From Bacteroidia bacterium (GTDB lineage Bacteria; Bacteroidota; Bacteroidia; J057): a DNA stretch of 32,264 nucleotides. A model generated the notes under the pieces. It worked only from the letters and a program-made list of their open reading frames with translations. It was not told the DNA's origin and made no database searches. The stretch's first letter is position 1. Every line of letters begins with the position of its first letter. Shown here one piece after another: positions 9,270 through 16,652 of the stretch. The stretch covers positions 1 through 32,264 of the forward strand of contig JAIBAH010000043.1 of assembly GCA_019695295.1 (NCBI GenBank). The letters are read 5' to 3'. A program made the position numbers and the translations under genes.

Positions 9270-12200
9270 TTACATTTTTACGAATTTCGAAATGAAGGTT
9301 CCGCTTTCAGTGGCAACTCTTACCATGTAAGTACCTGTAATATGAGTTTCCTGCAGATTTACTTCATGATTCAGGTTTCCGTTTTCGAGCGTGGTTACGT
9401 TGCGGTAAATCGTCTGACCTAATAGATTCAGTACCTCTACGGTTACGGTTTCGCCGCTTAGGTTTCCGGCTGATACGGTAAACAATCCGTTATTCGGATT
9501 AGGATAGACAGACACACTTACCTCCAATAACTCGTCAAGGGTTTCATCCGATTCCGGTGCCATAGGACGGCTACCTGTCGGTACGGCAGTGCCGGAACAA
9601 CTCGTTACTAACCAATGCTGGGAAGGGGTTCCAGCGAGGTTGCTGCATCCAACTGGAACTACAAAAATTTCATACGTAACATTTGCTGCTACAGAAATTG
9701 ACATGGAAGTAGCAAGGGGATTAGTCGTTGTTTTTTGAGACCATACTGTGGAAGTGGAGGGCTTGTACCGTACTCTCCAGCCTCCCGTTGCTTGAGAGCC
9801 GGGAAGTGCCGGCAGGGAATTCCAGTTTACTGTAATGGTTTTGGGATTAGTAGTACAATTGGTCGTGAACCCTGAGATTTCAGGCTGGGGCGGACGAGGG
9901 TCACTTACCTGAACATAGACAGGGGTAGCATATATAGAATATTGATTACCACACATACCCGCCACGGACATCTCATAAGTAGAGCCGTATTCTGCCGGAG
10001 CAACGGTAAACTGCCAGTTCGTAGCACTTGTATAGTAAGTAGTCGCATTCGAAGCTAACGAAGGAGCAACTTTGCGCCTACTTACCACATATTGGGAATA
10101 AAGATTCCCACCAGACCAATCCACAAGGATTTTATCACAGGCAACTGACTCAGTAATAGTCGGGGAAAGTCCACAAACGGGTACTCCACTCGTAGTGAAA
10201 TATATCCAGGGAGTAGTAGCTCCGTTTGCATCTACTGCATAAGCAACGTATAGGGTAGCCGGCTGAAGTCCGGTAATCGCATAATTATTCGATGTAGCGG
10301 ACGCACTTGACCAGCCCGGTGCTGTAATGGATCTCCAGTAGAGGGTATAGGGGGAAGTCCCATTACATATCAAAGCATGAGCAACTGTATTGACAGAGGG
10401 GTTTGGGGTTACGGTAAGCGCAAATGGTCCGGCACTACACGGTTCGTACTCTACAAGTTGGGTATATTCAGGATTTTGTCCATTGGTTCCATTAAAGTCC
10501 ATCATTTTGGTATAGGTATTATTTACCGGATCCCATTCAAAAAGCACTCCTACACCAATGGCTCCGCCAGTGTTGGTCATTCCGTAGAATTTTCCATTGC
10601 TTAAGGTGAGGCTGCTCTTAGGATTACTTCCGTTGGTCCCGTCAAAGTCTATCTTTTTGGTATAGCCATTAGTCACAGGATCCCACTCAAAAATAACCCC
10701 GGTTCCATTGGCTCCGCCAGTATTGGTCATCCCGTAGAGTTTGCCATTGCTCAGGGTGAGACTGCCATAAGGATTCCTTCCGGTGGTTATTGATAAATCT
10801 ATCTTTTGGGTATAGGTATTAGTCACAGGGTCCCATTCAAAAATAACCCCTCCGTTGTTGGCTCCGCCGGTATTGGTCATCCCGTAGAATTTACCATTGA
10901 GGAGGGTGAGGTTACCATAAGGATTGCTTCCGATGGTTGTAGTTAAGCTTATCTTTGGGGTGTAGGTATTAGTCACCGGGTCCCATTCAAAAATAACCCC
11001 GACGTTGTTGGCTCCGCCTCCACTAGTCATTCCATAGAATTTGCCATTGTGGTAGGTGAGGCTACCATAAGGATAGCTTCCGCTGCCTCCGAAAAAGTCT
11101 CTCTTTTTGGTGTAGGTATTAGTCACAGGATCCCATTCAAAAATAACCCCGAGGTTGGGGCCTCCACCCAAACGAGTCATCCCATAGAATTTGCCATTGT
11201 CGTAGGTAAGGCTGCCAGAAGGATTTCTTCCGTTGGTCCCGTCAAAGTCTATCTTTTTGGTATAAGTAGTATTTATTGGATCCCATTCAAAAATCACCCC
11301 TCTGTTGTTGGTTCCGCCTTCATAAGTCATCCCGTAGAATTTGCCATTATGGTAGGTCAGGCTGCCAGAAGGATTATTTCCGTTAGTAGCGTTAAAGTCT
11401 CTCTTTTTTGTATAGGTATTATTCACAGGGTCCCATTCAAAAATAACCCCGACGCCGTTGGTTCCACCTTGCCATGTCATCCCATAGAATTTGCCATTGC
11501 TTAGGGTGAGACCACCATAACTACGGGAACCGTTGGCTAAAGTTAAGTCTATTTTTTTGGTATGGATATTAGTCACAGGGTCCCATTCAAAAATAGTCCC
11601 CCAAAGAGTGACACCACCAGAATAAGTCGTCCCATAGAGTTTGCCATTACTTAAGGCGAGTGTGCCCGGAGGATGTTGTCCGTTGGTTCCGTCAAAGTCT
11701 ATCTTTTTGGTATAGGTATTAGTCACCGGGTCCCATTCAAAAATCACCCCTTTATTATTGACTCCACCGAAAGAAGTTACTCCATAGAATTTACTATTGT
11801 GATGAGTGAGGCTGCCTCGAAAACCATTTCCGTTGGTTGTAGATGAGTCTATCTTTTTGGTATAGACATTAGTCACAGGATCCCATTCAAAAATAACCCC
11901 GACGTTGTTTGCTCCGCCAAAATTAGTCCCCCCGTAGAATTTGCCATTATGGAGGGTAAGGTTGCCATCAGGTCTGAATCCAGTAGTCCCGTCAAAGTCT
12001 ATCTTTTTGGTATAGACATTAGTCACAGGGTCCCATTCAAAAATAACCCCGACGTTGCTGGCTCCGCCTCGCTCAGTCATCCCGTAGAATTTGCCATTGT
12101 GGAGGGTGAGGTTGCCATGAGGTCTGCTTCCGATGGTTGTAGATAAGTCTATCTTTTTGGTATAAGTATTAGTCACAGGATCCCATTCAAAAATAACTCC

Positions 12201-12647
12201 TATGTTGTTGGCTCCGCCTTCATAAGTCATCCCGTAGAATTTGCCATTGTGGAGGGTGAGGCTGCCATCAGGTTTGCTTCCGATGGTTGTAGATAAGTCT
12301 ATCTTTTTGGTATAGGTATTAGTCACCGGATCCCATTCAAAAATAACTCCTATGTTGTTGGCTCCGCCTGCTTCAGTCATCCCGTAGAATTTGCCATTGC
12401 CCCCCTCTGTTAATTCGGCTTTTGGAGTTGCTCCAGGAGTCAGATTATCCAGAGAGTAATCCAGAGTGTGGGTATTCGAAGAGGGAGTGAAGTGAAAGAG
12501 TGTACCGATTCTGTCTTCGCCTCCTGATGAAGTCAGCCCGTAGAGTTGGGTCTGTGCCTGTAAGGGCGAGAAATAAACACTGAAAAACAGGAAAAAAGCA
12601 ACAAAAGTAGTTCCCCACCTACAGATACTTGTAAAAAAACTTTTCAT
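9270..12647 (-). CDS. GloVer-repeat protein with FN3-like domains and T9SS sorting domain
   Basis: A 1,125-residue secreted protein. I start it at the ATG at 12647, not at the longer frame opening at 12731, because this Met begins a clear signal peptide (MKSFFTSICRWGTTFVAFFL, ending at LQAQ) and a promoter lies at 12687-12718 inside the longer version. After one divergent unit come thirteen 50-residue units of the type GVIFEWDP-x-YTKKID-NGKFYGMT-GG, matching the 'choice-anchor tandem repeat GloVer' pattern (TIGR03803), expected to form propeller-like blades. About three FN3-like segments follow (about residues 780-1030). The last ~80 residues are a T9SS sorting domain (VSVYPNPNNGLFTV, ending FVKM). 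Function is unknown; surface attachment or secretion is inferred. Confidence 0.85.
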   Translation of the reverse strand: MKSFFTSICRWGTTFVAFFLFFSVYFSPLQAQTQLYGLTSSGGEDRIGTLFHFTPSSNTHTLDYSLDNLTPGATPKAELTEGGNGKFYGMTEAGGANNIGVIFEWDPVTNTYTKKIDLSTTIGSKPDGSLTLHNGKFYGMTYEGGANNIGVIFEWDPVTNTYTKKIDLSTTIGSRPHGNLTLHNGKFYGMTERGGASNVGVIFEWDPVTNVYTKKIDFDGTTGFRPDGNLTLHNGKFYGGTNFGGANNVGVIFEWDPVTNVYTKKIDSSTTNGNGFRGSLTHHNSKFYGVTSFGGVNNKGVIFEWDPVTNTYTKKIDFDGTNGQHPPGTLALSNGKLYGTTYSGGVTLWGTIFEWDPVTNIHTKKIDLTLANGSRSYGGLTLSNGKFYGMTWQGGTNGVGVIFEWDPVNNTYTKKRDFNATNGNNPSGSLTYHNGKFYGMTYEGGTNNRGVIFEWDPINTTYTKKIDFDGTNGRNPSGSLTYDNGKFYGMTRLGGGPNLGVIFEWDPVTNTYTKKRDFFGGSGSYPYGSLTYHNGKFYGMTSGGGANNVGVIFEWDPVTNTYTPKISLTTTIGSNPYGNLTLLNGKFYGMTNTGGANNGGVIFEWDPVTNTYTQKIDLSITTGRNPYGSLTLSNGKLYGMTNTGGANGTGVIFEWDPVTNGYTKKIDFDGTNGSNPKSSLTLSNGKFYGMTNTGGAIGVGVLFEWDPVNNTYTKMMDFNGTNGQNPEYTQLVEYEPCSAGPFALTVTPNPSVNTVAHALICNGTSPYTLYWRSITAPGWSSASATSNNYAITGLQPATLYVAYAVDANGATTPWIYFTTSGVPVCGLSPTITESVACDKILVDWSGGNLYSQYVVSRRKVAPSLASNATTYYTSATNWQFTVAPAEYGSTYEMSVAGMCGNQYSIYATPVYVQVSDPRPPQPEISGFTTNCTTNPKTITVNWNSLPALPGSQATGGWRVRYKPSTSTVWSQKTTTNPLATSMSISVAANVTYEIFVVPVGCSNLAGTPSQHWLVTSCSGTAVPTGSRPMAPESDETLDELLEVSVSVYPNPNNGLFTVSAGNLSGETVTVEVLNLLGQTIYRNVTTLENGNLNHEVNLQETHITGTYMVRVATESGTFISKFVKM
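10456..12405 (-). repeat. 13 x 150-bp in-frame tandem repeats inside the GloVer gene
   Basis: The landmark tcccattcaaaaa (one copy tcccactcaaaaa) recurs at 10531, 10681, 10831 and on to 12331, always 150 bp apart and with no insertion or deletion across thirteen copies. Units near the protein's N-terminus (12031-12405) are almost identical to one another. Units in the middle (11431-11730) differ more, which points to recent duplication at one end. Confidence 0.93.
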
Positions 12648-12686
12648 TTTAAAACGATTTAATGTTAATGTAAATAATTTTAAATG

Positions 12687-12718
12687 CAAAGATATATCGG
12701 CAGTTTCCCCCTTGTCAA
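12687..12718 (-). promoter_or_regulatory. Promoter for the GloVer-repeat gene
   Basis: On the minus strand: TTG (12718-12716), a 21-nt spacer, then TATCTTTG (12694-12687). The start site would be near 12681, about 34 nt before the ATG at 12647. It decides the start, because the longer reading frame would place this promoter inside the coding region. Confidence 0.65.
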
Positions 12719-13056
12719 TAAGTGGTAGCACGTATTTTTTGGGTTGAAAAAATGACTAATAAGTATCCATTAAGCTATTTTTTCATTGATTTTAGGGCAT
12801 ATACGTTAATCATGAATGTATGTTTTTATATCTGGTAAAAAAAATAAAAAACTAATAATCAATCATTTTTAGATACAAAAATATAATTATATTCTACGAA
12901 ACGTAATCCATTTTTCATCCCTCTCAGCCAATATTCAGCTTCTCAAATTTTTACCTTTTTACAAAACCTACCCTAAAATGTAGATTGATTGCAATATGTG
13001 TCTTTTCTTATCGTAGTCCAAAAAATGTCATGCTTAAAATGACTTTTTTATAGTAA

Positions 13057-13230
13057 TCGGCTAAAATTCAGCAATCTCAACACAGCAGTCATATTTCCAG
13101 AGGAACGCTGATTACGGAGGAGAGAATTCAATTAATCAATAAGGAAAACAAACCGGTTGTCATTTCCGATATTAGGGATGAAGCCGGAAACATAAACGGC
13201 ACCAAAGTAGAAATAACGCTTATTCTTTAA
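13057..13230 (+). pseudogene. C-terminal remnant of a LytS-type sensor histidine kinase
   Basis: The frame 13057-13230 (57 codons and a stop, no start codon, closed upstream by TAA at 13054) translates to the tail of a histidine-kinase ATPase domain: RGTLITEERIQLINK, then VVISDIRDEAGNINGTKV and ITLIL. This matches the end of His_kinase/HATPase proteins that sit directly before LytTR regulators in Bacteroidota (ITEERI-x-LIN, then GT-x-V-x-I). The upstream 270 bp is AT-rich with no kinase H-box or N-box. The kinase was probably deleted, leaving this scrap 25 bp before the response regulator. Confidence 0.75.
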
Positions 13231-13255
13231 AATCATTTTATATAATAACTCAGGT

Positions 13256-13996
13256 ATGAGAGTAATAATTATTGATGATGAGCCGAATGCAAGGGAAAAA
13301 CTGGCGTATCTGATTGCGCTTTTCTGCCCTGAACTTCAGGTTGAAGCTACTTGTAAAAATGCTTCGGAAGGGATTGAGGCTATCCGGAAATTTAATCCCG
13401 ACCTGATTTTTCTGGATGTAGAAATGCCTTTGATGAATGGCTTTGATATGCTGAGAGCCTTGGGGGAGGTGAATTTTGAGGTAATTTTTACAACCGCATA
13501 TGACCAGTATGCCATCAAGGCGATTAAATACAGCGCACTGGATTATTTACTCAAACCCATTGACGGAGAGCAACTGACCGGAGCAGTAGAAAAAGCAATC
13601 CGGAAACGTGGCGACAGCAGCCGGATTCAGACGCTGATAGAAAACACCAAATATCCCGAAAACAACTTCAAACACCTGGCTATCCCTACGATGGAAGGGT
13701 TTTTATTCATAAAACCCGATGAAGTAATCCGAATGGAAGCCGACGGAAGATACACTATGATTTATCTCGAAAACAAGGAAAAAATTCTCGCCAGTAAAAA
13801 CCTGGGGGAATTTGAAGAAATTGTCTCCGAAAATCAATTCCTGAGGATTCATCATTCTCATATCGTAAACCTCTCCCATATACGAAAATATTTGAGAGGG
13901 GACGGAGGAAAAGTGGTAATGTCTGATGCTTCAGTGATTGATGTTTCCCGAAGAAAAAAAGAGGAAGTGCTGGAAAAGCTGCTTTCCGGGAAATAA
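13256..13996 (+). CDS. LytTR-family response regulator
   Basis: A 246-residue two-component regulator. The receiver domain spans about 1-120, with the acidic pocket Asp7/Asp8, phospho-acceptor Asp54 in FLDVEMP, Thr79/Thr80, and Lys100 in LLKPI. The LytTR DNA-binding domain spans about 135-240, including IRMEADGRYTMIYL, FLRIHHSHIVNLSHI and VIDVSRRKKEE. All phosphorelay residues are present, so the protein looks functional. Its usual partner kinase is only a 57-codon remnant upstream, so it must be driven by another kinase or be unphosphorylated. No clear promoter was found in the gap before its ATG. Confidence 0.93.
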   Translation: MRVIIIDDEPNAREKLAYLIALFCPELQVEATCKNASEGIEAIRKFNPDLIFLDVEMPLMNGFDMLRALGEVNFEVIFTTAYDQYAIKAIKYSALDYLLKPIDGEQLTGAVEKAIRKRGDSSRIQTLIENTKYPENNFKHLAIPTMEGFLFIKPDEVIRMEADGRYTMIYLENKEKILASKNLGEFEEIVSENQFLRIHHSHIVNLSHIRKYLRGDGGKVVMSDASVIDVSRRKKEEVLEKLLSGK

Positions 13997-14092
13997 TTAT
14001 TCGGGTATTCGGAATCCTCAAAGGAAGCATCGTTCCATTCGCCCGTCCCGTCATTAACTCCGCTGAATCTTACGATTTCAGAAAGAATATTA

Positions 14093-14260
14093 GCACCTCC
14101 CGGATAACCACTACCGTTACCCACCCCGCCTAAGATTCCTGCGGAATGACCGGAAGGGGGTCACCACTCCCGGATGACCAAAACCCGCTACCCATTCCGC
14201 CTAAGATTCCTGCGGAATGACCGGAAGGGGGTCACCACTCCCGGATGACCAAAACCCGCT
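14093..14260. repeat. 71-bp tandem repeat, two full copies and one decayed partial copy
   Basis: The landmark cgcctaagattcctgcgg starts at 14127 and again at 14198, 71 bp apart. Through to aaaacccgct (ends 14190 and 14260) the two copies are essentially identical. A decayed partial copy precedes them at 14093-14126. Each unit carries small inverted repeats (ttcc-tgc-ggaa; ccgg...ccgg). It is much more GC-rich than the flanking DNA and lies between the response regulator and marR. No open frame of interest. Confidence 0.85.
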
Positions 14261-14303
14261 ATCCAACTCCGTCATAATCTTTTTTATTTTTTTAATAAAA
14301 AAA

Positions 14304-14324
14304 TAGTTGTACATACAAATACTA
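14304..14324 (+). promoter_or_regulatory. Probable MarR operator in the marR promoter
   Basis: The sequence tagttgtacatacaa (14304-14318) contains the near-perfect palindrome TTGTA-CA-TACAA and continues to actatt. It overlaps the TTG element and spacer of the marR promoter, the expected place for autorepression. A similar palindrome sharing TAGTTGTA precedes the pirin gene. Confidence 0.55.
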
Positions 14325-14336
14325 TTTATACCTTTG
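14307..14336 (+). promoter_or_regulatory. Promoter of the marR-pirin-DUF6069 cluster
   Basis: TTG (14307-14309), exactly 19 nt, then TACCTTTG (14329-14336): an ideal Bacteroidota promoter. The start site would be near 14342, leaving only about 12 nt before the marR ATG at 14354. Confidence 0.75.
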
Positions 14337-14353
14337 CATCCTAAATTATCAAT

Positions 14354-14809
14354 ATGCCTTCATTCGAAAACGAAATCAAGCAATCCAATTTTGCCAGTGA
14401 GCAACTCAAGGCTCATCTGAATGTGCTTTTTACTGCTAATTTTTTATACAATAAAATTACTGCGTATCTGAAACCCTTCAACCTGACTCATGAGCAGTAT
14501 AATGTATTGAGGATATTGAGGGGGAGTCATCCCAATAGTATGTGTCAAAAAGATATTTTATCCAGAATGGTTTCTCCAAGTTCTAATTTAACGTTGATTA
14601 TCAATAAATTATTAAATAAAAAATGGGTAATGGTAGAAAAGGCAGAACGGGACAGGAGAGAATATGTTATAAATATTTCGCCTGCCGGGCTTGAACTGCT
14701 TTCTCAGATTGACGGGGTACTGAAAGAAGTGGAAGATCAGCTTTTTACCCTGTCCGTTTCTGAATCCTTTCATTTGAATGCATTGCTGGATAAACTAAGA
14801 GGTTCATAA
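14354..14809 (+). CDS. MarR-family transcriptional regulator
   Basis: A 151-residue protein of normal MarR length. Helical dimerisation segments flank a winged helix-turn-helix (about 45-110): LTHEQYNVLRILRG, MCQKDILSRMVSPSSNLTLI (recognition region) and KAERDRREYVINISPAG (wing). MarR proteins usually repress their own gene and a neighbour and release DNA on binding a small ligand or on oxidation. Palindromes in its own promoter and before the next gene support local control of marR, pirin and the DUF6069 gene. The ligand is unknown. Confidence 0.9.
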   Translation: MPSFENEIKQSNFASEQLKAHLNVLFTANFLYNKITAYLKPFNLTHEQYNVLRILRGSHPNSMCQKDILSRMVSPSSNLTLIINKLLNKKWVMVEKAERDRREYVINISPAGLELLSQIDGVLKEVEDQLFTLSVSESFHLNALLDKLRGS

Positions 14810-14826
14810 CTTTTTTTTTCAATTAA

Positions 14827-14844
14827 TAGTTGTATATAAAACTA
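14827..14844 (+). promoter_or_regulatory. Second probable MarR operator, before the pirin gene
   Basis: TAGTTGTATATAAAACTA is an 18-bp palindrome with a single mismatched pair. It shares TAGTTGTA(c/t)ATA with the palindrome in the marR promoter. It ends 8 bases before the pirin ATG, so a bound repressor would block an internal promoter or transcription read-through. Confidence 0.55.
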
Positions 14845-14852
14845 ATAAAACC

Positions 14853-15692
14853 ATGAATAAAAAAATTATCCGATCCAACAGAGCGCCCCGTAGCCGGAGT
14901 ATGGGCCCGAATGTAAGACAGGTAATCCCCAGTGCGGCAAGGGATATTGACCCGTTTGTATTTTTGGATCACTTTGGTCCGTTTGAGAAGAGGCCTGAAA
15001 GCGGGGGTGTTCCTCCTCATCCTCATGCCGGAATCGCTACGATTACCTACCTGTTTGAAGGAAGCAACCGGCATCAGGACAGCCTTGGAAATGATTGTAT
15101 CATTCATGCAGGAGATATTGGATGGATGCAGTCCGGCAAAGGGATTGTACATGCAGAAGGAATGAACGAGGGCAGAACAAGCCCTGAAGTCATCCACGGA
15201 TTACAATTCTGGATTTCATTGCCTGCAAAAGACAAATTCGCGGAACCGGATTTTTTCTTTTATCCCTCTGAAGAACTCCCTTCCTTTACCCCTGGCGAAT
15301 CTTCAGTGAAAGTATTATGCGGGAGTTTACAGGGTTATACCTCACCCGTCAAAAGCCTTTCACCCGCCTATATGTTTGAAGTAAAAATGCCTGCGCTTCA
15401 GACAATAGAAATTCCGGTAAAAACAGGCGATACCTGTGGTTTGTACCTGATTTCAGGAGGTGTCACCACGCAAGACCAAAAACTGATTCCCACAAGTATG
15501 ACAGAGTTTGACCGGGAAGGTGAAGGCGTTACCATCCATGCGGATATGGATAGTCACTTTGTACTTTTTGGCGGAACACCCCTGGATGAGCCGATTGTGG
15601 CTTATGCGTCCTATGTAATGAACAGTGAAGCACAACTCCAGCAGGTGATCAGTGATTATCGTGCCGGAAAAATGGGTACTGTACAATTGTAA
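14853..15692 (+). CDS. Pirin-family protein
   Basis: A 279-residue bicupin of the usual pirin length. The N-terminal cupin carries the metal site: PHPHAGIATITY (His56, His58) and GKGIVHAEGM (His100, Glu102), with GDIGWMQSGKG between. Bacterial pirins are iron-binding cytoplasmic proteins; some act as quercetin dioxygenases, others as redox or metabolic regulators. The C-terminal cupin (about 170-270) lacks a metal set, as is usual. It lies 43 bp after marR with the palindrome in the gap, so it is a likely target of that regulator. Family assignment is firm; the substrate is not. Confidence 0.92.
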   Translation: MNKKIIRSNRAPRSRSMGPNVRQVIPSAARDIDPFVFLDHFGPFEKRPESGGVPPHPHAGIATITYLFEGSNRHQDSLGNDCIIHAGDIGWMQSGKGIVHAEGMNEGRTSPEVIHGLQFWISLPAKDKFAEPDFFFYPSEELPSFTPGESSVKVLCGSLQGYTSPVKSLSPAYMFEVKMPALQTIEIPVKTGDTCGLYLISGGVTTQDQKLIPTSMTEFDREGEGVTIHADMDSHFVLFGGTPLDEPIVAYASYVMNSEAQLQQVISDYRAGKMGTVQL

Positions 15693-15769
15693 AAGACATT
15701 TGGCCGGACAGGAAAACGCAGCCGGTCTATTGTAATTCAATATTTTTTTAAACCATAATTTCTTTCAAA

Positions 15770-16183
15770 ATGAGTACAAAATTATCTTTCGGAAAAGTCA
15801 TTACAGCCGGAGCGATTGCAGCCGGAGTGTCAGCGGTAGTAAATGCCGTATTGTTTTTTATTTTTCATGCCGCAGGGGTCATTACGGATGATATTTTCGT
15901 ACAACCCAACCAACCCATGACGATAGTACCCGTCGTAATGTCCAGTATTATCCCTACCCTCATCGGAGCGTGTGTGTTTTTTCTTTTTGATAAATTCACA
16001 GCCAATGGGTTTAAGATATTCAGTATCGTAGCAGCGGTACTACTGATATTATCCTTTGGGAATCCCTTCTTTTTGATTCCCGGCGTAACGGTAGCCTATG
16101 GAATTGCCCTGAATGTAATGCATGTGGTCGTGGCTGCGTCATTATTGTATTTTATTAACAGAAGTATAAAACAAGCAGTGTAA
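15770..16183 (+). CDS. DUF6069-like four-helix membrane protein
   Basis: A 137-residue membrane protein with four hydrophobic helices (about 10-32, 50-73, 82-104 and 110-131). The pattern FGKVITAG, FFIFHAAGVI, FVQPNQPMTIVPVVMSS and ending LNVMHVVVAASLLYFI matches the DUF6069 family as I know it in Bacteroidota. Function unknown. It is the last gene of the marR-pirin cluster, 77 bp after pirin, followed by a strong terminator, so it probably belongs to the same stress-responsive unit. Confidence 0.72.
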   Translation: MSTKLSFGKVITAGAIAAGVSAVVNAVLFFIFHAAGVITDDIFVQPNQPMTIVPVVMSSIIPTLIGACVFFLFDKFTANGFKIFSIVAAVLLILSFGNPFFLIPGVTVAYGIALNVMHVVVAASLLYFINRSIKQAV

Positions 16184-16201
16184 ATCCCTGAAAAAAGAAT
16201 T

Positions 16202-16239
16202 ACCTTCATTTAATCATCCCGGGTTAAATGAAGGTTTTC
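16202..16239 (+). terminator. Intrinsic terminator of the marR-pirin-DUF6069 cluster
   Basis: A perfect 12-bp stem (16202-16213 with 16224-16235) closes a 10-nt loop and is followed at once by TTTT; an A-rich stretch precedes it. It begins 18 bases after the stop codon. Confidence 0.88.
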
Positions 16240-16352
16240 TGTTTTCAAGACCTGTATTCTGTAACTCAAATATAACTCCTGAACAACCCTGAAAGTGGGA
16301 AAATTTATCAAAAACGCTCCCTTTTCTCTGGCGTTACCGGTGTATCATAAAG

Positions 16353-16541
16353 CTACTTTCTTCTTAAATTCCAGTAGCATATCAGCATTATCAGAAGTGG
16401 TAGTGACAATTTGTACAGTTGAGAAATGTCCCTGCCGGGTGATATGCAAAACGCTGCTAAAAGAAAAAACATTGACAACAAAGCTAAGCCAATACCAATT
16501 TTACTTAATGCTCTGGAAACACTATCGGGGTTTATTTTCAT
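16353..16541 (-). CDS. Small two-helix membrane protein
   Basis: A 62-residue protein starting at the ATG at 16541 (MKINPDSVSRALSKIG). The frame opens earlier, at 16646, but that extension has no protein-like character. Two membrane segments are visible: GIGLALLSMFFLLAAFCI and LSLPLLIMLICYW, with a positive tail RRK. It is downstream of and on the same strand as the 1,596-residue T9SS gene, 111 bp away, with no hairpin between, so it may be read from the same transcript. No family recognised. Confidence 0.55.
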   Translation of the reverse strand: MKINPDSVSRALSKIGIGLALLSMFFLLAAFCISPGRDISQLYKLSLPLLIMLICYWNLRRK

Positions 16542-16652
16542 TTTTTTATGATTAATCGTTGAGTGCTGAATTTTTATCCTAATCTTCAGGAAAGAATATA
16601 CAAAAAATTGGTCAGCAATACAATTTTTTCTGAGTATAGAATCCACTTTATT

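Noticed and set aside
11049-11504. 151-codon plus-strand frame with repeated units
   Set aside because: Antisense reading of the 150-bp GloVer repeats.
12648-12731. N-terminal extension of the GloVer protein
   Set aside because: The extension places a promoter within coding sequence and puts 28 residues before a clear signal peptide.
13020-13049. Terminator-like hairpin with flanking A and T runs
   Set aside because: The core stem is only 5 bp with a mismatch before the A-T pairs, and no intact plus-strand gene ends there.
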